Shown here: in pieces, positions 1-6,781 of the stretch
Layout of the letters: every line of letters begins with the position of its first letter
How positions within the stretch are numbered: the first letter of the stretch is position 1
NCBI GenBank assembly: GCA_035485275.1
Contig: DATHOE010000044.1
Coordinates: forward strand, 1 to 64,000
DNA: 64,000 nucleotides
Direction of reading: 5' to 3'
DNA from: DAIDJD01 sp035485275
GTDB taxonomy: Bacteria > Oederibacteriota > JAJYGY01 > DAIDJD01
Position numbers and translations under genes: made by a program
The notes under the pieces: generated by a model
Databases searched by the model: none
What the model saw: the letters and a program-made list of their open reading frames with translations, nothing else
What the model was told of the DNA's origin: nothing

Positions 1-275
1 GGGCCATTACCCCGCCAACTAGCTAATCAGCCGCGGACTCATCCTTCAGCGCAAGGCCTTGCGGTCCCCTGCTCTTACCTCAGCCAGTGGTACTGGCCGT
101 GGTCATACCCGGTATTAGCTAACCTTTCGGCTAGTTATCCCAGTCTGAAGGGTAGATCATCCACGTGTTACTCACCCGTTCGCCACTGATTGGAGTTGCC
201 CCCAACCCGTAAGACTTGCATGTATTACGCACGCCGCCAACGTTAGTCCTGAGCCAGAATCAAACTCTCCATAAG
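1..275 (-). rRNA. 16S ribosomal RNA, 5' end (partial)
   Basis: Read on the minus strand this begins with the universal bacterial 16S start (AGAGTTTGAT at 268-259, then TGGCTCAGGAC) and continues through GGCGGCGTGC, CATGCAAGTC and GGCGAACGGGTGAGTAAC to the conserved TTGGCGGGGTAA near the window edge. The 5' end is placed about seven bases before AGAGTTTG, as in E. coli, so it may be off by a few bases. The rest of the gene lies outside the window. The variable V1 hairpin is short. The fragment is long enough for a rough phylogenetic placement, which I cannot do here. Confidence 0.97.
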
Positions 276-462
276 AAAGTCTGGTCAATGCTCTATTTGT
301 TTCTTTGGATGCTTTCCCGGTGGGGAAAAGCACCCGATTTAACCAAGGACCCGTCGTCTTCCAATTTGGTTTTCAAAGACCGAACGGCTCTTCCAGACTA
401 GCCAAGCCGCCCCTTGAGCTCTTCTCAAGGAAAATCGCACACCCTGTTGCTGTGTGCGAGGG
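276..462 (-). other. 16S rRNA transcript leader
   Basis: This stretch lies between the rRNA promoter and the 16S 5' end and shows no credible protein gene. It holds an 8-bp hairpin just after the expected transcription start (arms 435-442 and 452-459, 9-base loop) and a boxA-like motif at 368-381. Part of it near the 16S 5' end should pair with sequence downstream of 16S to form the RNase III processing stem, but the partner is outside the window. Confidence 0.7.
368..381 (-). promoter_or_regulatory. boxA-like antitermination motif
   Basis: The minus strand reads GGTCTTTGAAAACC, close to the rRNA boxA core TGCTCTTTNAAAA bound by NusB/S10 in known systems. It sits in the leader about 90 bases before mature 16S, the usual place. 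The match is imperfect (GGT for GCT). Confidence 0.5.
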
Positions 463-468
463 ATGGTG

Positions 469-496
469 ATTATAGCGATATTTAAATTTTCGTCAA
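469..496 (-). promoter_or_regulatory. rRNA operon promoter (sigma-70 type)
   Basis: On the minus strand TTGACG (496-491) and a perfect TATAAT (474-469) are separated by 16 bases, giving a near-consensus vegetative promoter. The spacer and upstream flank are AT-rich, an UP-element-like context in otherwise GC-rich DNA. Transcription should start near 462. It lies between the rsfS stop codon and 16S, so it should drive the rRNA operon independently. Confidence 0.85.
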
Positions 497-583
497 CATA
501 TTTCTTTTAAATCTTCGCTTTTTCTCTGCCGTCGAAAGTCCCTCTTTGTGCCGTTCTCCAGGAAGCTTGAATATCCTTGTTTT

Positions 584-1276
584 TCAATCATTTTTCCACT
601 TGGCGACGAGACGGGCCGAAGCGTAGTAATCCTCCAGCCTAGTTTGCAGCCGGGCCTCCGGGCGGAATAAATGCACCATGAGGTCTCCGTAATCGAGCAG
701 GATCCAATCCGGCTCCGAGCTGTGGCGTCCGTCGGAGTGCAAAACACGCTCTCCGTGTAGGCGCAAAGCCTCTTCCACTCCATCGCACACGGCGGACAAA
801 TGCGTCACCGAACGCGCGGAGGCGACCACCATTTCATCGCAGAGCCCGGAGATGCCGCGCACATCCAGCACCACCACATCGAAAGCTTTCTTATCCATGG
901 CCGCTTCCGCAGCCATGATGCCGATGGTCCGCGGCGCGTCCTTCGGTGGCGCGATCTCCACGGGACCGATGCCGTCATCCACAGCCAGGCGCGGCGCGGG
1001 TTTACGCAAGGCAGGCTTGGTCAGCGGCGCTTTGCGCTGCGCGCCGCGAACCGCGGACGCGCCCGGAGCGCGCACGGAAGCGCTGCCCGACGCGCGCACC
1101 AGCATGCCGCCGCGCTTTCCGGCACGCGAAGGCTTCGCCGCGTCCGAGCGTTTGGCCCCGATGGCTGTAGCGGATTTGACTGCGCCCGCGCGCCTCGCTT
1201 TGCCCGCGCCCGGCGCCGCGCTTTTGCTTTTCGCCGCGCCCAATTTCCTTTTAGGTGTGCTCTTAGGATCCCGCAT
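584..1276 (-). CDS. rsfS: Ribosome silencing factor RsfS with long N-terminal extension
   Basis: The last ~110 of 230 residues form a RsfS/Iojap (DUF143) domain. Characteristic stretches are VVLDVRGISGLCDEMVVAS, the WILLDYGDLMVHLF strand and a terminal LEDYYA. In other bacteria RsfS binds ribosomal protein L14 and blocks subunit joining when nutrients are short. The first ~120 residues have no family counterpart: they are low-complexity, Ala/Lys/Arg/Pro-rich, very basic, and probably disordered and RNA-binding. The family is usually only 105-130 residues. I start at the ATG at 1276 because GAAGGAAAA lies just upstream; an upstream ATG at 1351 has no such site. The 16S promoter follows about 90 bases downstream. 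Confidence 0.9.
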   Translation of the reverse strand: MRDPKSTPKRKLGAAKSKSAAPGAGKARRAGAVKSATAIGAKRSDAAKPSRAGKRGGMLVRASGSASVRAPGASAVRGAQRKAPLTKPALRKPAPRLAVDDGIGPVEIAPPKDAPRTIGIMAAEAAMDKKAFDVVVLDVRGISGLCDEMVVASARSVTHLSAVCDGVEEALRLHGERVLHSDGRHSSEPDWILLDYGDLMVHLFRPEARLQTRLEDYYASARLVAKWKND

Positions 1277-1443
1277 TGTTTTCCTTCGCTCCCCGGCGCA
1301 TCCGCGCTCGCGCCCCCCGGCCGGACGCCGGCGGGCAATAAACAACAGCATAGCTGAAACACGGCCCCGCGCCCATGCCTGTTTGGTCCGTCAGTCCCTG
1401 AAGGCCGGCCAACGCTCGGGCATTCCGGAGCCGCCGTTTTCCG

Positions 1444-1656
1444 CTATTTTTTCCCGCTTCCGCGGATCAAGTCGTAAAGGCCCGCGGAAAAAAATACCAG
1501 GCCGAAAAGCACGCCGGCCAAGCTTCCCGCCCGGTAGGCGGTCCCTCCTCCGCCGGCAGACCCGGATTGCGAACCGTTGAACACCAGAGTCGCCGCATGC
1601 GCGAGGATCGCGCCACCCCATACAATCGCAACGATGTCCGCTATTTTGCGCCCCAT
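1444..1656 (-). CDS. Small two-helix membrane protein, unknown function
   Basis: This 70-residue protein has two hydrophobic segments, about residues 7-27 and 46-65, joined by a Gly/Ser-rich loop, and ends in a basic GSGKK tail. The pattern suggests an inner-membrane hairpin with both ends in the cytoplasm. A strong ribosome binding site (GAGGAAGGGG) precedes the ATG, which is the main reason to accept it as real. It lies between radC and rsfS on the same strand, 85 bases from the one and 167 from the other. I do not recognise a family. Function unknown. Confidence 0.6.
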   Translation of the reverse strand: MGRKIADIVAIVWGGAILAHAATLVFNGSQSGSAGGGGTAYRAGSLAGVLFGLVFFSAGLYDLIRGSGKK

Positions 1657-1741
1657 GAACGTTCCCCTTCCTCGCGGATTTTCGAGCCGCAGTTAAGCCT
1701 GACAGGCGGAAAAGACGCCCTCTTAGCTCTTTGAAACCTCT

Positions 1742-2464
1742 TCAAATGCGCCATTCCGTGTCCGCGTAGCTGTGGAAGCCGTCCCTGCCGACGATGATGT
1801 GGTCCACCAGCGGTATGCCCAGGATCTCGGCCGACTCCCGCAGGCGCCGGGTAAGGGCGTGATCGTCGGGGCTGGGCGCGGGATCGCCGGACGGATGGTT
1901 GTGGCCGACCACCACGGCCGCCGCCCCCAGCTTGATGGCCGTCCGGAATATCTCGCGGGGATGGGCCAGGCTCTGCGTGAGCGTCCCCTGGCTGACCACC
2001 TCCTGGGCCAGCACGCGGCGGCGCGCGTCCAAGGCCAGGACCGCCACCTGCTCCTGCTGACTGTCCCCCAGGAGGGCCCTCAGGGCCTCACAGGCGGCCC
2101 CAGGACCGCGCAGAGCGCCTTCCCTGCGCGGTTCCATCTGCTGGCGCCGGCCCCATTCCAGGGCCGCCAGGACCGCGGCAGCCTTGGCGGAGCCCACCCC
2201 GCGCAAGGCGCGCAGATCCGACAATTGCAGTTTCCCGAAGCCGCCCCGAAGCCCGGCCAAGGCCTGCAGTTTCCTGGCCAGGGTCAGGGCGCTGGCGCCG
2301 GCGGAGCCCGTGCGCAGGACCATGGCAAGCAGTTCGGCATCAGCCAGTTGGCGGACGCCCAGGGCTTCCAGGCGTTCCCGGGGACGCTCCGCGCTGGGCC
2401 AGGACCGCAAAGGCGGCTCCTGCGCGGAAAGCTGGTTCTCTACTATCTGGGCGGCGCGATTCAT
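1742..2464 (-). CDS. radC: RadC family protein (JAB/MPN domain)
   Basis: This 240-residue RadC-like protein has an N-terminal helix-hairpin-helix region (LRALRGVGSAKAAAVLAA) and a C-terminal JAB metallopeptidase-type domain with the signature GHNHPSGDPAPSPDD, where the two His and the Asp would hold zinc. Despite the name, a DNA-repair role for RadC is not established, and the family is often linked to mobile or stress functions. Length is normal for the family (220-250). I chose the ATG at 2464 because AGAGGT lies five bases upstream; the in-frame ATG at 2482 lacks a site. It is the last clear member of the run that starts at the tRNAs. Confidence 0.92.
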   Translation of the reverse strand: MNRAAQIVENQLSAQEPPLRSWPSAERPRERLEALGVRQLADAELLAMVLRTGSAGASALTLARKLQALAGLRGGFGKLQLSDLRALRGVGSAKAAAVLAALEWGRRQQMEPRREGALRGPGAACEALRALLGDSQQEQVAVLALDARRRVLAQEVVSQGTLTQSLAHPREIFRTAIKLGAAAVVVGHNHPSGDPAPSPDDHALTRRLRESAEILGIPLVDHIIVGRDGFHSYADTEWRI

Positions 2465-2513
2465 GGGACCTCTTGAGGACAAGGCCGGGGCGGTGTTGCG
2501 GTGATGCCTGGGT

Positions 2514-4052
2514 TCACTTCTTTGGTGCGGTGTTTTCCTTGGACGCAGGGGCCGGGCCCTTGGGCACGTAGAATTCGAGCCAGTAGACGGCCCAGCCGCA
2601 TTGGGGATAGGCGATCTGGATGCGCCCCAGGGGGCGGAACCTGGAATGCAGCAGGTCCCAAAACCCGTAGTGGCCGTAGTCGGTGACCTCCACCAGGTCG
2701 GTGCGCGGATTTTCCAGGGCGAGCCGGGTCCTTTCCTGCCAGGCCCTGTAACGGCCGACCATGTCGGCGCTGTGGGGAAAGAGCCGGGTCTTCCAGGTTT
2801 CAGGCCGCAAAAACAGTAGCCAGCTGAAGTCGCTCAGCCCGGTGTCGAAGACGGGCAGGCCGCGCGCCTCCACGGAAAGGTCCAGGTCGCTTGAAACCAC
2901 GGGCTGCCGGGCCTTGGCCACCAGGGCGTCCGCCGCCTCCCAGTTCCGCAGGACCGGGCCTCCGGGTTCAAATCCCTTGTGCACAGCCACCCTGGAGGCG
3001 CAGACGGCGTTCAACACAAGGAGCGCGCACAGCAGGCCCCTCCGCAGGGGCCTGGCCGGCCGGAAAAACGCGAACCAGGCTGCGAAGGGCAGCATCGCCA
3101 GCTGGACCAGGTAGGTGAACAGGCCGCCTTCCGCCCCGCCGAAGACGGTGATGAAGAGCAGGAGACCCAGCGCTCCGTAGAGCCCCCATTCCCTGCCGTC
3201 GGGCTCGCCAGCGGGATCCCGCCTCAACGACAGGCCCGCCCCGATGAGCAGCGGCGCAAAGCAGGGGGAAGCCACCCAAAGCAGAACCCACAATTGCAGC
3301 AGCATGTGGGCCTGGTCGAAGTTCAGGTTGTTGGTCTGGTTGAGCACGGATACGTAAAGGTCGTAGGGATAGCACTCGGCTATCCAAAGCCCCGCCAAGG
3401 CCAGCGCCAGCCCCTGGAAGGCCACGAAAATGGCCAAGGCTCTCGGACGCCGGAGCAGGATCAAGCCCAGGGCCAGGAAGAGCGGGCCGACCAGGAAGTA
3501 GACCTTGGTGAGGCCGGCCAGCGCGAACAAAAGCGCCGCCAGCGCCAGGGACGGCCCCGAATAGGCCGCCAGGAAGGGCAGGGCCAGGCCCGCGAACCAC
3601 AGCAGGGTGCCCAGGGCGTCCGGGCGGGCTATGGGCGTCAGATGGATCAGCAGCAGCTCGTAGGCCCACAAGGCCAGGGCAGCGGTCTCCAGCCATCCCG
3701 CGCGCGCGCGGCGGCAGACCAGGCCCAAGATCAGGAGGAGGAGGGCGATGAAGACGGCGCTGAGCATCCGCTGGGACCGCAGGTCGCAGGCGATCCCGAA
3801 ACGGCAGAGCGCGCCGGTGACCAGGCTGTAGAAGGGCCCGTAGTGGTTTGAAAGCTCCGGGAAATTGGCCGGATCACCGGTCGAATATCCCGCGGCCACG
3901 CCCTGGGCGAGCAGTCCCTGGGCTGGTTCGGAAAGGTCCAGGGGATAGGGGAAGGCGATCATGCGGCTGTGGAAGGCCAGGGTCCGCGCCAGCACGACCA
4001 GAAGCACCAGGGCCAGGAATATCCAGTAGAGTTCCCCGAGGCGCCGGCTCAT
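2514..4052 (-). CDS. Membrane glycosyltransferase-like protein (GT-C fold)
   Basis: This 512-residue polytopic protein has about ten hydrophobic helices across residues 10-340 and a soluble C-terminal ~150 residues. The first extracytoplasmic loop carries acidic residues (PLDLSEPAQ) where GT-C enzymes such as ArnT, PMT and PglB place the catalytic acid, followed by an HYGPFYSL segment. A transfer of sugar from a polyprenyl-phosphate donor to a lipid or protein outside the membrane is therefore likely, with unknown substrate. The start codon overlaps the rnhB stop (ATGA), so it is translationally coupled to the rpsP-trmD-rplS-rnhB genes although unrelated in function. The last ~12 residues are Lys/Ala/Pro-rich. 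Confidence 0.6.
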   Translation of the reverse strand: MSRRLGELYWIFLALVLLVVLARTLAFHSRMIAFPYPLDLSEPAQGLLAQGVAAGYSTGDPANFPELSNHYGPFYSLVTGALCRFGIACDLRSQRMLSAVFIALLLLILGLVCRRARAGWLETAALALWAYELLLIHLTPIARPDALGTLLWFAGLALPFLAAYSGPSLALAALLFALAGLTKVYFLVGPLFLALGLILLRRPRALAIFVAFQGLALALAGLWIAECYPYDLYVSVLNQTNNLNFDQAHMLLQLWVLLWVASPCFAPLLIGAGLSLRRDPAGEPDGREWGLYGALGLLLFITVFGGAEGGLFTYLVQLAMLPFAAWFAFFRPARPLRRGLLCALLVLNAVCASRVAVHKGFEPGGPVLRNWEAADALVAKARQPVVSSDLDLSVEARGLPVFDTGLSDFSWLLFLRPETWKTRLFPHSADMVGRYRAWQERTRLALENPRTDLVEVTDYGHYGFWDLLHSRFRPLGRIQIAYPQCGWAVYWLEFYVPKGPAPASKENTAPKK

Positions 4053-4696
4053 GGCGCGGCTCCCAGGATTTTCCTGAGGAAGGAGGGCCGGTGGATCGCG
4101 GAGGGCCCCAGACGCAGGAGCGCATCACGGTGCTCGGGCGCCCCCCCGTAGCCCTTGTGCCTTGAAAAACCGTAGCCGGGGTAGAGCGCGTCCATGTCAC
4201 GCAGCCAGCGGTCCCTCGCCACCTTCGCGAGGATGGAAGCCGCGGAGATGCAGGGCACCAGGGCGTCCCCTCCGACGATGCAGCGCGTGGGAATTCCCAG
4301 GCCCGGATCGGAATTGCCGTCCACCATCGCGGAGCCCGCCGCGGTGCCGAGGCAGGCCAAGGCCCTCCGCATGGCCAGATGCGTGGCCCTCAATATGTTC
4401 TGGGACTCGATCTCGTCGACGCTGGCCGAGGCCACGGCCCAGGCCACGGCATGTTGTTTGATGAGGCCTTCCAGGACCTCGCGCCGGGCCGGGCTCAATT
4501 TCTTGCTGTCATCCAGCCCCAGAAGGGCCTCGGGCAGTGGGTCGGGAAGCACCACGGCGGCCGCGGACACGGGGCCGGCCAGCGGGCCCCTCCCCGCTTC
4601 GTCGATGCCGGCCACCAAGCCCGGAAGGCCCCCTGAAAGCGGAAACGCCGCCCCTCTCAGGGCGGCGTTTTCCTTTGTCGTCGATGCGCTCTTCAC
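4049..4696 (-). CDS. rnhB: Ribonuclease HII
   Basis: This 215-residue enzyme cuts the RNA strand of RNA-DNA hybrids and single ribonucleotides in DNA. The RNase HII signature GIDEAGRGPLAGPV (first catalytic Asp-Glu pair) is near residue 30, and DSKKLSPARRE and a later conserved SILAKVARD segment follow. Length is typical. The start overlaps the rplS stop by four bases, the common bacterial order rplS-rnhB. Confidence 0.96.
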   Translation of the reverse strand: MKSASTTKENAALRGAAFPLSGGLPGLVAGIDEAGRGPLAGPVSAAAVVLPDPLPEALLGLDDSKKLSPARREVLEGLIKQHAVAWAVASASVDEIESQNILRATHLAMRRALACLGTAAGSAMVDGNSDPGLGIPTRCIVGGDALVPCISAASILAKVARDRWLRDMDALYPGYGFSRHKGYGGAPEHRDALLRLGPSAIHRPSFLRKILGAAP

Positions 4697-5121
4697 TTGG
4701 GCGCTGAAGCCGGAGCGGACGGCTGAGGCGCCGGCGCCGCGACCGGTTCCGCCGGCTTGACGTCCTCGTGCCGGGCCTCGGTGATGCGGGCCTCCTTGCC
4801 GGACTTGCCCTTGAGGTAGTACAGGCGGCTGCGGGTCGCCGTGCCCCTGCGGGTCACCTGGATCTTGACGATGTTGGGCGAATTGAAGAGGAAGGCGCGC
4901 TCCACCCCGACGCCGCTGGCGATGCGCCGGACGCGGAAGAACTGGCGGGTGCCGTCCTTGCCGCGGCCGATCACGGTGCCTTCGAAAATCTGCACGCGCT
5001 CCTTCTCGCCTTCCTTGACCTTCAGGTGCACTTTGACGGAGTCACCCGCCCTGAAATTGTGGGTCTCGTTCTTAAGGTATTTCGCCTCCACCTGGTGGAG
5101 GATAGCCTGCAAGCCTTTCAT
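4693..5121 (-). CDS. rplS: 50S ribosomal protein L19
   Basis: L19 sits at the 30S-50S interface. The core is clear: NFRAGDSVKVHLKVKEG, VQIFEGTVIGR, GVGVERAFLFNSPNI and the basic RRGTATRSRLYYLKGKSGK. The protein has 142 residues from the ATG at 5121, which has AAGGGGAACCC in front; an in-frame ATG further upstream would lie inside trmD. The core is followed by a ~30-residue Pro/Ala-rich tail (EPVAAPAPQPSAPASAPK) absent from most L19 proteins. Start and stop overlap trmD and rnhB by four bases each. Confidence 0.97.
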   Translation of the reverse strand: MKGLQAILHQVEAKYLKNETHNFRAGDSVKVHLKVKEGEKERVQIFEGTVIGRGKDGTRQFFRVRRIASGVGVERAFLFNSPNIVKIQVTRRGTATRSRLYYLKGKSGKEARITEARHEDVKPAEPVAAPAPQPSAPASAPK

Positions 5122-5891
5122 GGGTTCCCCTTTCGATCTTGTTTTGCGTTGTGAGCGTCCGACCCGCCCTGCCACCCTAGGGATCGCAGGAAAGCGACGT
5201 CTTCTTTGTCCAGGGCGCCGCGGCCCAAAAGGTCCGGACGGCGCTCATAGGTGGTCTTCAGGCTCTGCCGGCGGCGCCAGGCGGCGATGGCCGCGTGGTT
5301 CCCGCTGAGCAGCACCTCCGGAACGGACCCGAAGGGCGCCGCGGCCGGCCGCGTGTAGTGCGGGTATTCCAGCAGGCCGTTTTCAAAGCTTTCCTCGTCG
5401 GCGGAGGCGGCGTTTCCCAGCACCCCCGGAAGCAGCCGCACCAGCGCGTCGACCAGGACGCAGGCGGCCAGTTCCCCGCTGCTGAGCACGAAGTCCCCGA
5501 CGCTGAGTTCCAGGTCCACGCCGCCCATGGCCCGTTCATCCAGGCCTTCGTAGTGGCTGCACAGCAGTATCAGAGACTCTTCCTGCGCCAGCTCGCGGGC
5601 CAGGGCCTGGTCGAGGCGCCGGCCCCGGGGGCTCAGGTGCAGGACCTTCGCCTTGGGGAGGCGCCCACGGGCCTCGCGGATGGCATCCAGCACCGGCTCG
5701 GCTTTGAGCACCATGCCGGCCCCGCCGCCGAAGGGCCGGTCGTCGGCCGTGCCGTGCTTGTCGCCGCAGAATTCGCGCAAGGCCAGCGCTTGCCACTGGA
5801 ACAGCCCTTTTTTCTGGGCCAGGCCCAGAATGCTGCTGTCCAGGTGCGAACCCAGCGTTTCCGGGAACAGGGCGACGATCAGGACTTGCAT
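5118..5891 (-). CDS. trmD: tRNA (guanine-37-N1)-methyltransferase
   Basis: TrmD methylates G37 next to the anticodon, using S-adenosylmethionine, and prevents +1 frameshifting. Family marks in the 257 residues are the N-terminal LIVALFPETLGSHLDSSILG, GGGAGMVLKAEPV, LLCSHYEGLDERAMGGVDLE and DFVLSSGELAACVLVDA of the SPOUT trefoil knot, and the C-terminal SLGW region. The start lies six bases after the khpA stop. In most genomes rimM sits between khpA and trmD; here it is missing. Confidence 0.96.
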   Translation of the reverse strand: MQVLIVALFPETLGSHLDSSILGLAQKKGLFQWQALALREFCGDKHGTADDRPFGGGAGMVLKAEPVLDAIREARGRLPKAKVLHLSPRGRRLDQALARELAQEESLILLCSHYEGLDERAMGGVDLELSVGDFVLSSGELAACVLVDALVRLLPGVLGNAASADEESFENGLLEYPHYTRPAAAPFGSVPEVLLSGNHAAIAAWRRRQSLKTTYERRPDLLGRGALDKEDVAFLRSLGWQGGSDAHNAKQDRKGNP

Positions 5892-5897
5892 AGCGCC

Positions 5898-6134
5898 TCA
5901 GGAACTGGCGCGGGCCACCAGATGGAAACGGACTTTGCCCGCCGCGGCCGCGGCTGAAAGCACCTGGCGGACTGCCTTGGCGGTGCGATGGTCGCGACCG
6001 TCGATCTTCTGCAGGTCCTCGACGGGCAGGCTCAGGGTGACGGTGACGTCCTCACCCGAGCGCTCCTCGACGATGCCGGCCGGGTCCACGGCCAGGCCGA
6101 GGCCGCGGCACAGGACCTCGACCAGCTGCTTCAT
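5898..6134 (-). CDS. khpA: KH-domain RNA-binding protein KhpA
   Basis: At 78 residues, between rpsP and trmD, this is the KhpA/YlqC family by position, size and sequence (VEVLCRGLGLAVDP, then VTLSLPVEDLQKIDGRDHRTAKAVRQ split around the KH loop). The family binds RNA and, in Gram-positives, works with KhpB in cell elongation and division. The KH nucleic-acid loop normally reads GKxG; here it is GRDH, so the second Gly is lost. RNA binding may be weakened or changed. Its start overlaps the rpsP stop by four bases. Confidence 0.88.
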   Translation of the reverse strand: MKQLVEVLCRGLGLAVDPAGIVEERSGEDVTVTLSLPVEDLQKIDGRDHRTAKAVRQVLSAAAAAGKVRFHLVARASS

Positions 6135-6460
6135 GACGCTTTCTTTTTCGCCGGGGCCTTAGCGGCCTTGGGCGCGGCGGCCTTCTTCTTGGCCTTGGGC
6201 TTGCTGGCGGAGGGCGCCAGGTAAAGGCCTGTGCGCTTCAGCACGGTCTTGGCGGACTCGCTGACCACGGCGCCCACGCCGACCCAATACTTCACGCGCT
6301 CGACGTTCAGCTGCGCCTGGTCCGAGGCCCTCAGCACGGGCACCGAGCCCAGATTCTCGATGATGGCGCCCTTGTTGGCGCGGGCCTGGTCGATGACGAC
6401 CATGCGGTAGCAGGGGCGTTTGGTCGTCCCGGTGCGAAGCAGTCGAAGTGCTGTAGCCAT
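6131..6460 (-). CDS. rpsP: 30S ribosomal protein S16
   Basis: This is S16, needed for 30S assembly. The core reads LRLLRTGTTKRPCYRMVV, then ANKGAIIENLGSV and VKYWVGVGAVVSESAKTVL, the normal S16 plan over ~80 residues. It is followed by a ~28-residue Lys/Ala tail (KPKAKKKAAAPKAAKAPAKK) that many S16 proteins lack. The ATG is preceded by GAGGGA. It heads the rpsP-khpA-trmD-rplS-rnhB run and lies 68 bases after the tRNA-Thr gene on the same strand. Confidence 0.96.
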   Translation of the reverse strand: MATALRLLRTGTTKRPCYRMVVIDQARANKGAIIENLGSVPVLRASDQAQLNVERVKYWVGVGAVVSESAKTVLKRTGLYLAPSASKPKAKKKAAAPKAAKAPAKKKAS

Positions 6461-6528
6461 GAATGTCCCTCATGCGCCCGGCCTTGTGCCGCCCGAAGGG
6501 CCGCGTCAACCGGGTGGAATGAAATCTT

Positions 6529-6601
6529 AGCCGAGGATCGGGATTGAACCGACGACCTTTCGATTACGAATCGAATGCTCTACCAGCTGAGCTACCTCGG
6601 C
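6529..6601 (-). tRNA. tRNA-Thr (anticodon CGT)
   Basis: The minus strand folds as a complete cloverleaf: acceptor GCCGAGG (6601-6595) with CCTCGGC (6536-6530), D-arm GCTCAGCTGGTAGAGC, anticodon arm TTCGA-TTCGTAA-TCGAA giving anticodon CGT (reads ACG), and T-arm GTCGG-TTCAATC-CCGAT. The discriminator is U. CCA is not encoded, in contrast to the neighbouring tRNA-Phe. Confidence 0.96.
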
Positions 6602-6621
6602 GCAGCTCCGGTGTTGGAAGA

Positions 6622-6697
6622 TGGTGCCGCGAGACGGAGTCGAACCGCCGACACTTCGCTCTTCAGGCGAATGCTCTACCAACTGAGCTATCGCGGC
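6622..6697 (-). tRNA. tRNA-Phe (anticodon GAA)
   Basis: The cloverleaf on the minus strand has acceptor GCCGCGA (6697-6691) with TCGCGGC, a D-arm with TTGGTAGA, anticodon arm TTCGC-CTGAAGA-GCGAA (anticodon GAA), and T-arm GGCGG-TTCGACT-CCGTC. Discriminator A and the CCA end are encoded (ACCA at 6625-6622). It lies 20 bases upstream of tRNA-Thr, so one transcript is likely. Confidence 0.97.
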
Positions 6698-6745
6698 GCA
6701 CATGCCCGGCACAGCCCCCTTATTCAAGGGGCTATGGGGCCGAAA

Positions 6746-6775
6746 AAAATAGCACAGCTAAGGGAAAACCGTCAA
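6746..6775 (-). promoter_or_regulatory. Promoter for the tRNA-Phe / tRNA-Thr (rpsP) run
   Basis: On the minus strand TTGACG (6775-6770) and TATTTT (6751-6746) are 18 bases apart, with a TG two to four bases before the -10 (extended -10 character). Transcription would start near 6739, about 40 bases before tRNA-Phe. A GC-rich stem-loop (about 6710-6735) follows before the tRNA. No closer promoter to rpsP is evident, so read-through into rpsP is possible. Confidence 0.6.
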
Positions 6776-6781
6776 GGGGTT

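Noticed and set aside
216..401. Open reading frame of 61 codons on the plus strand
   Set aside because: It is antisense to the 16S 5' end and its leader.
6527..6727. Open reading frame of ~66 codons on the minus strand
   Set aside because: It runs through tRNA-Phe and tRNA-Thr; the repeated translated words are the tRNA arms, not a protein.
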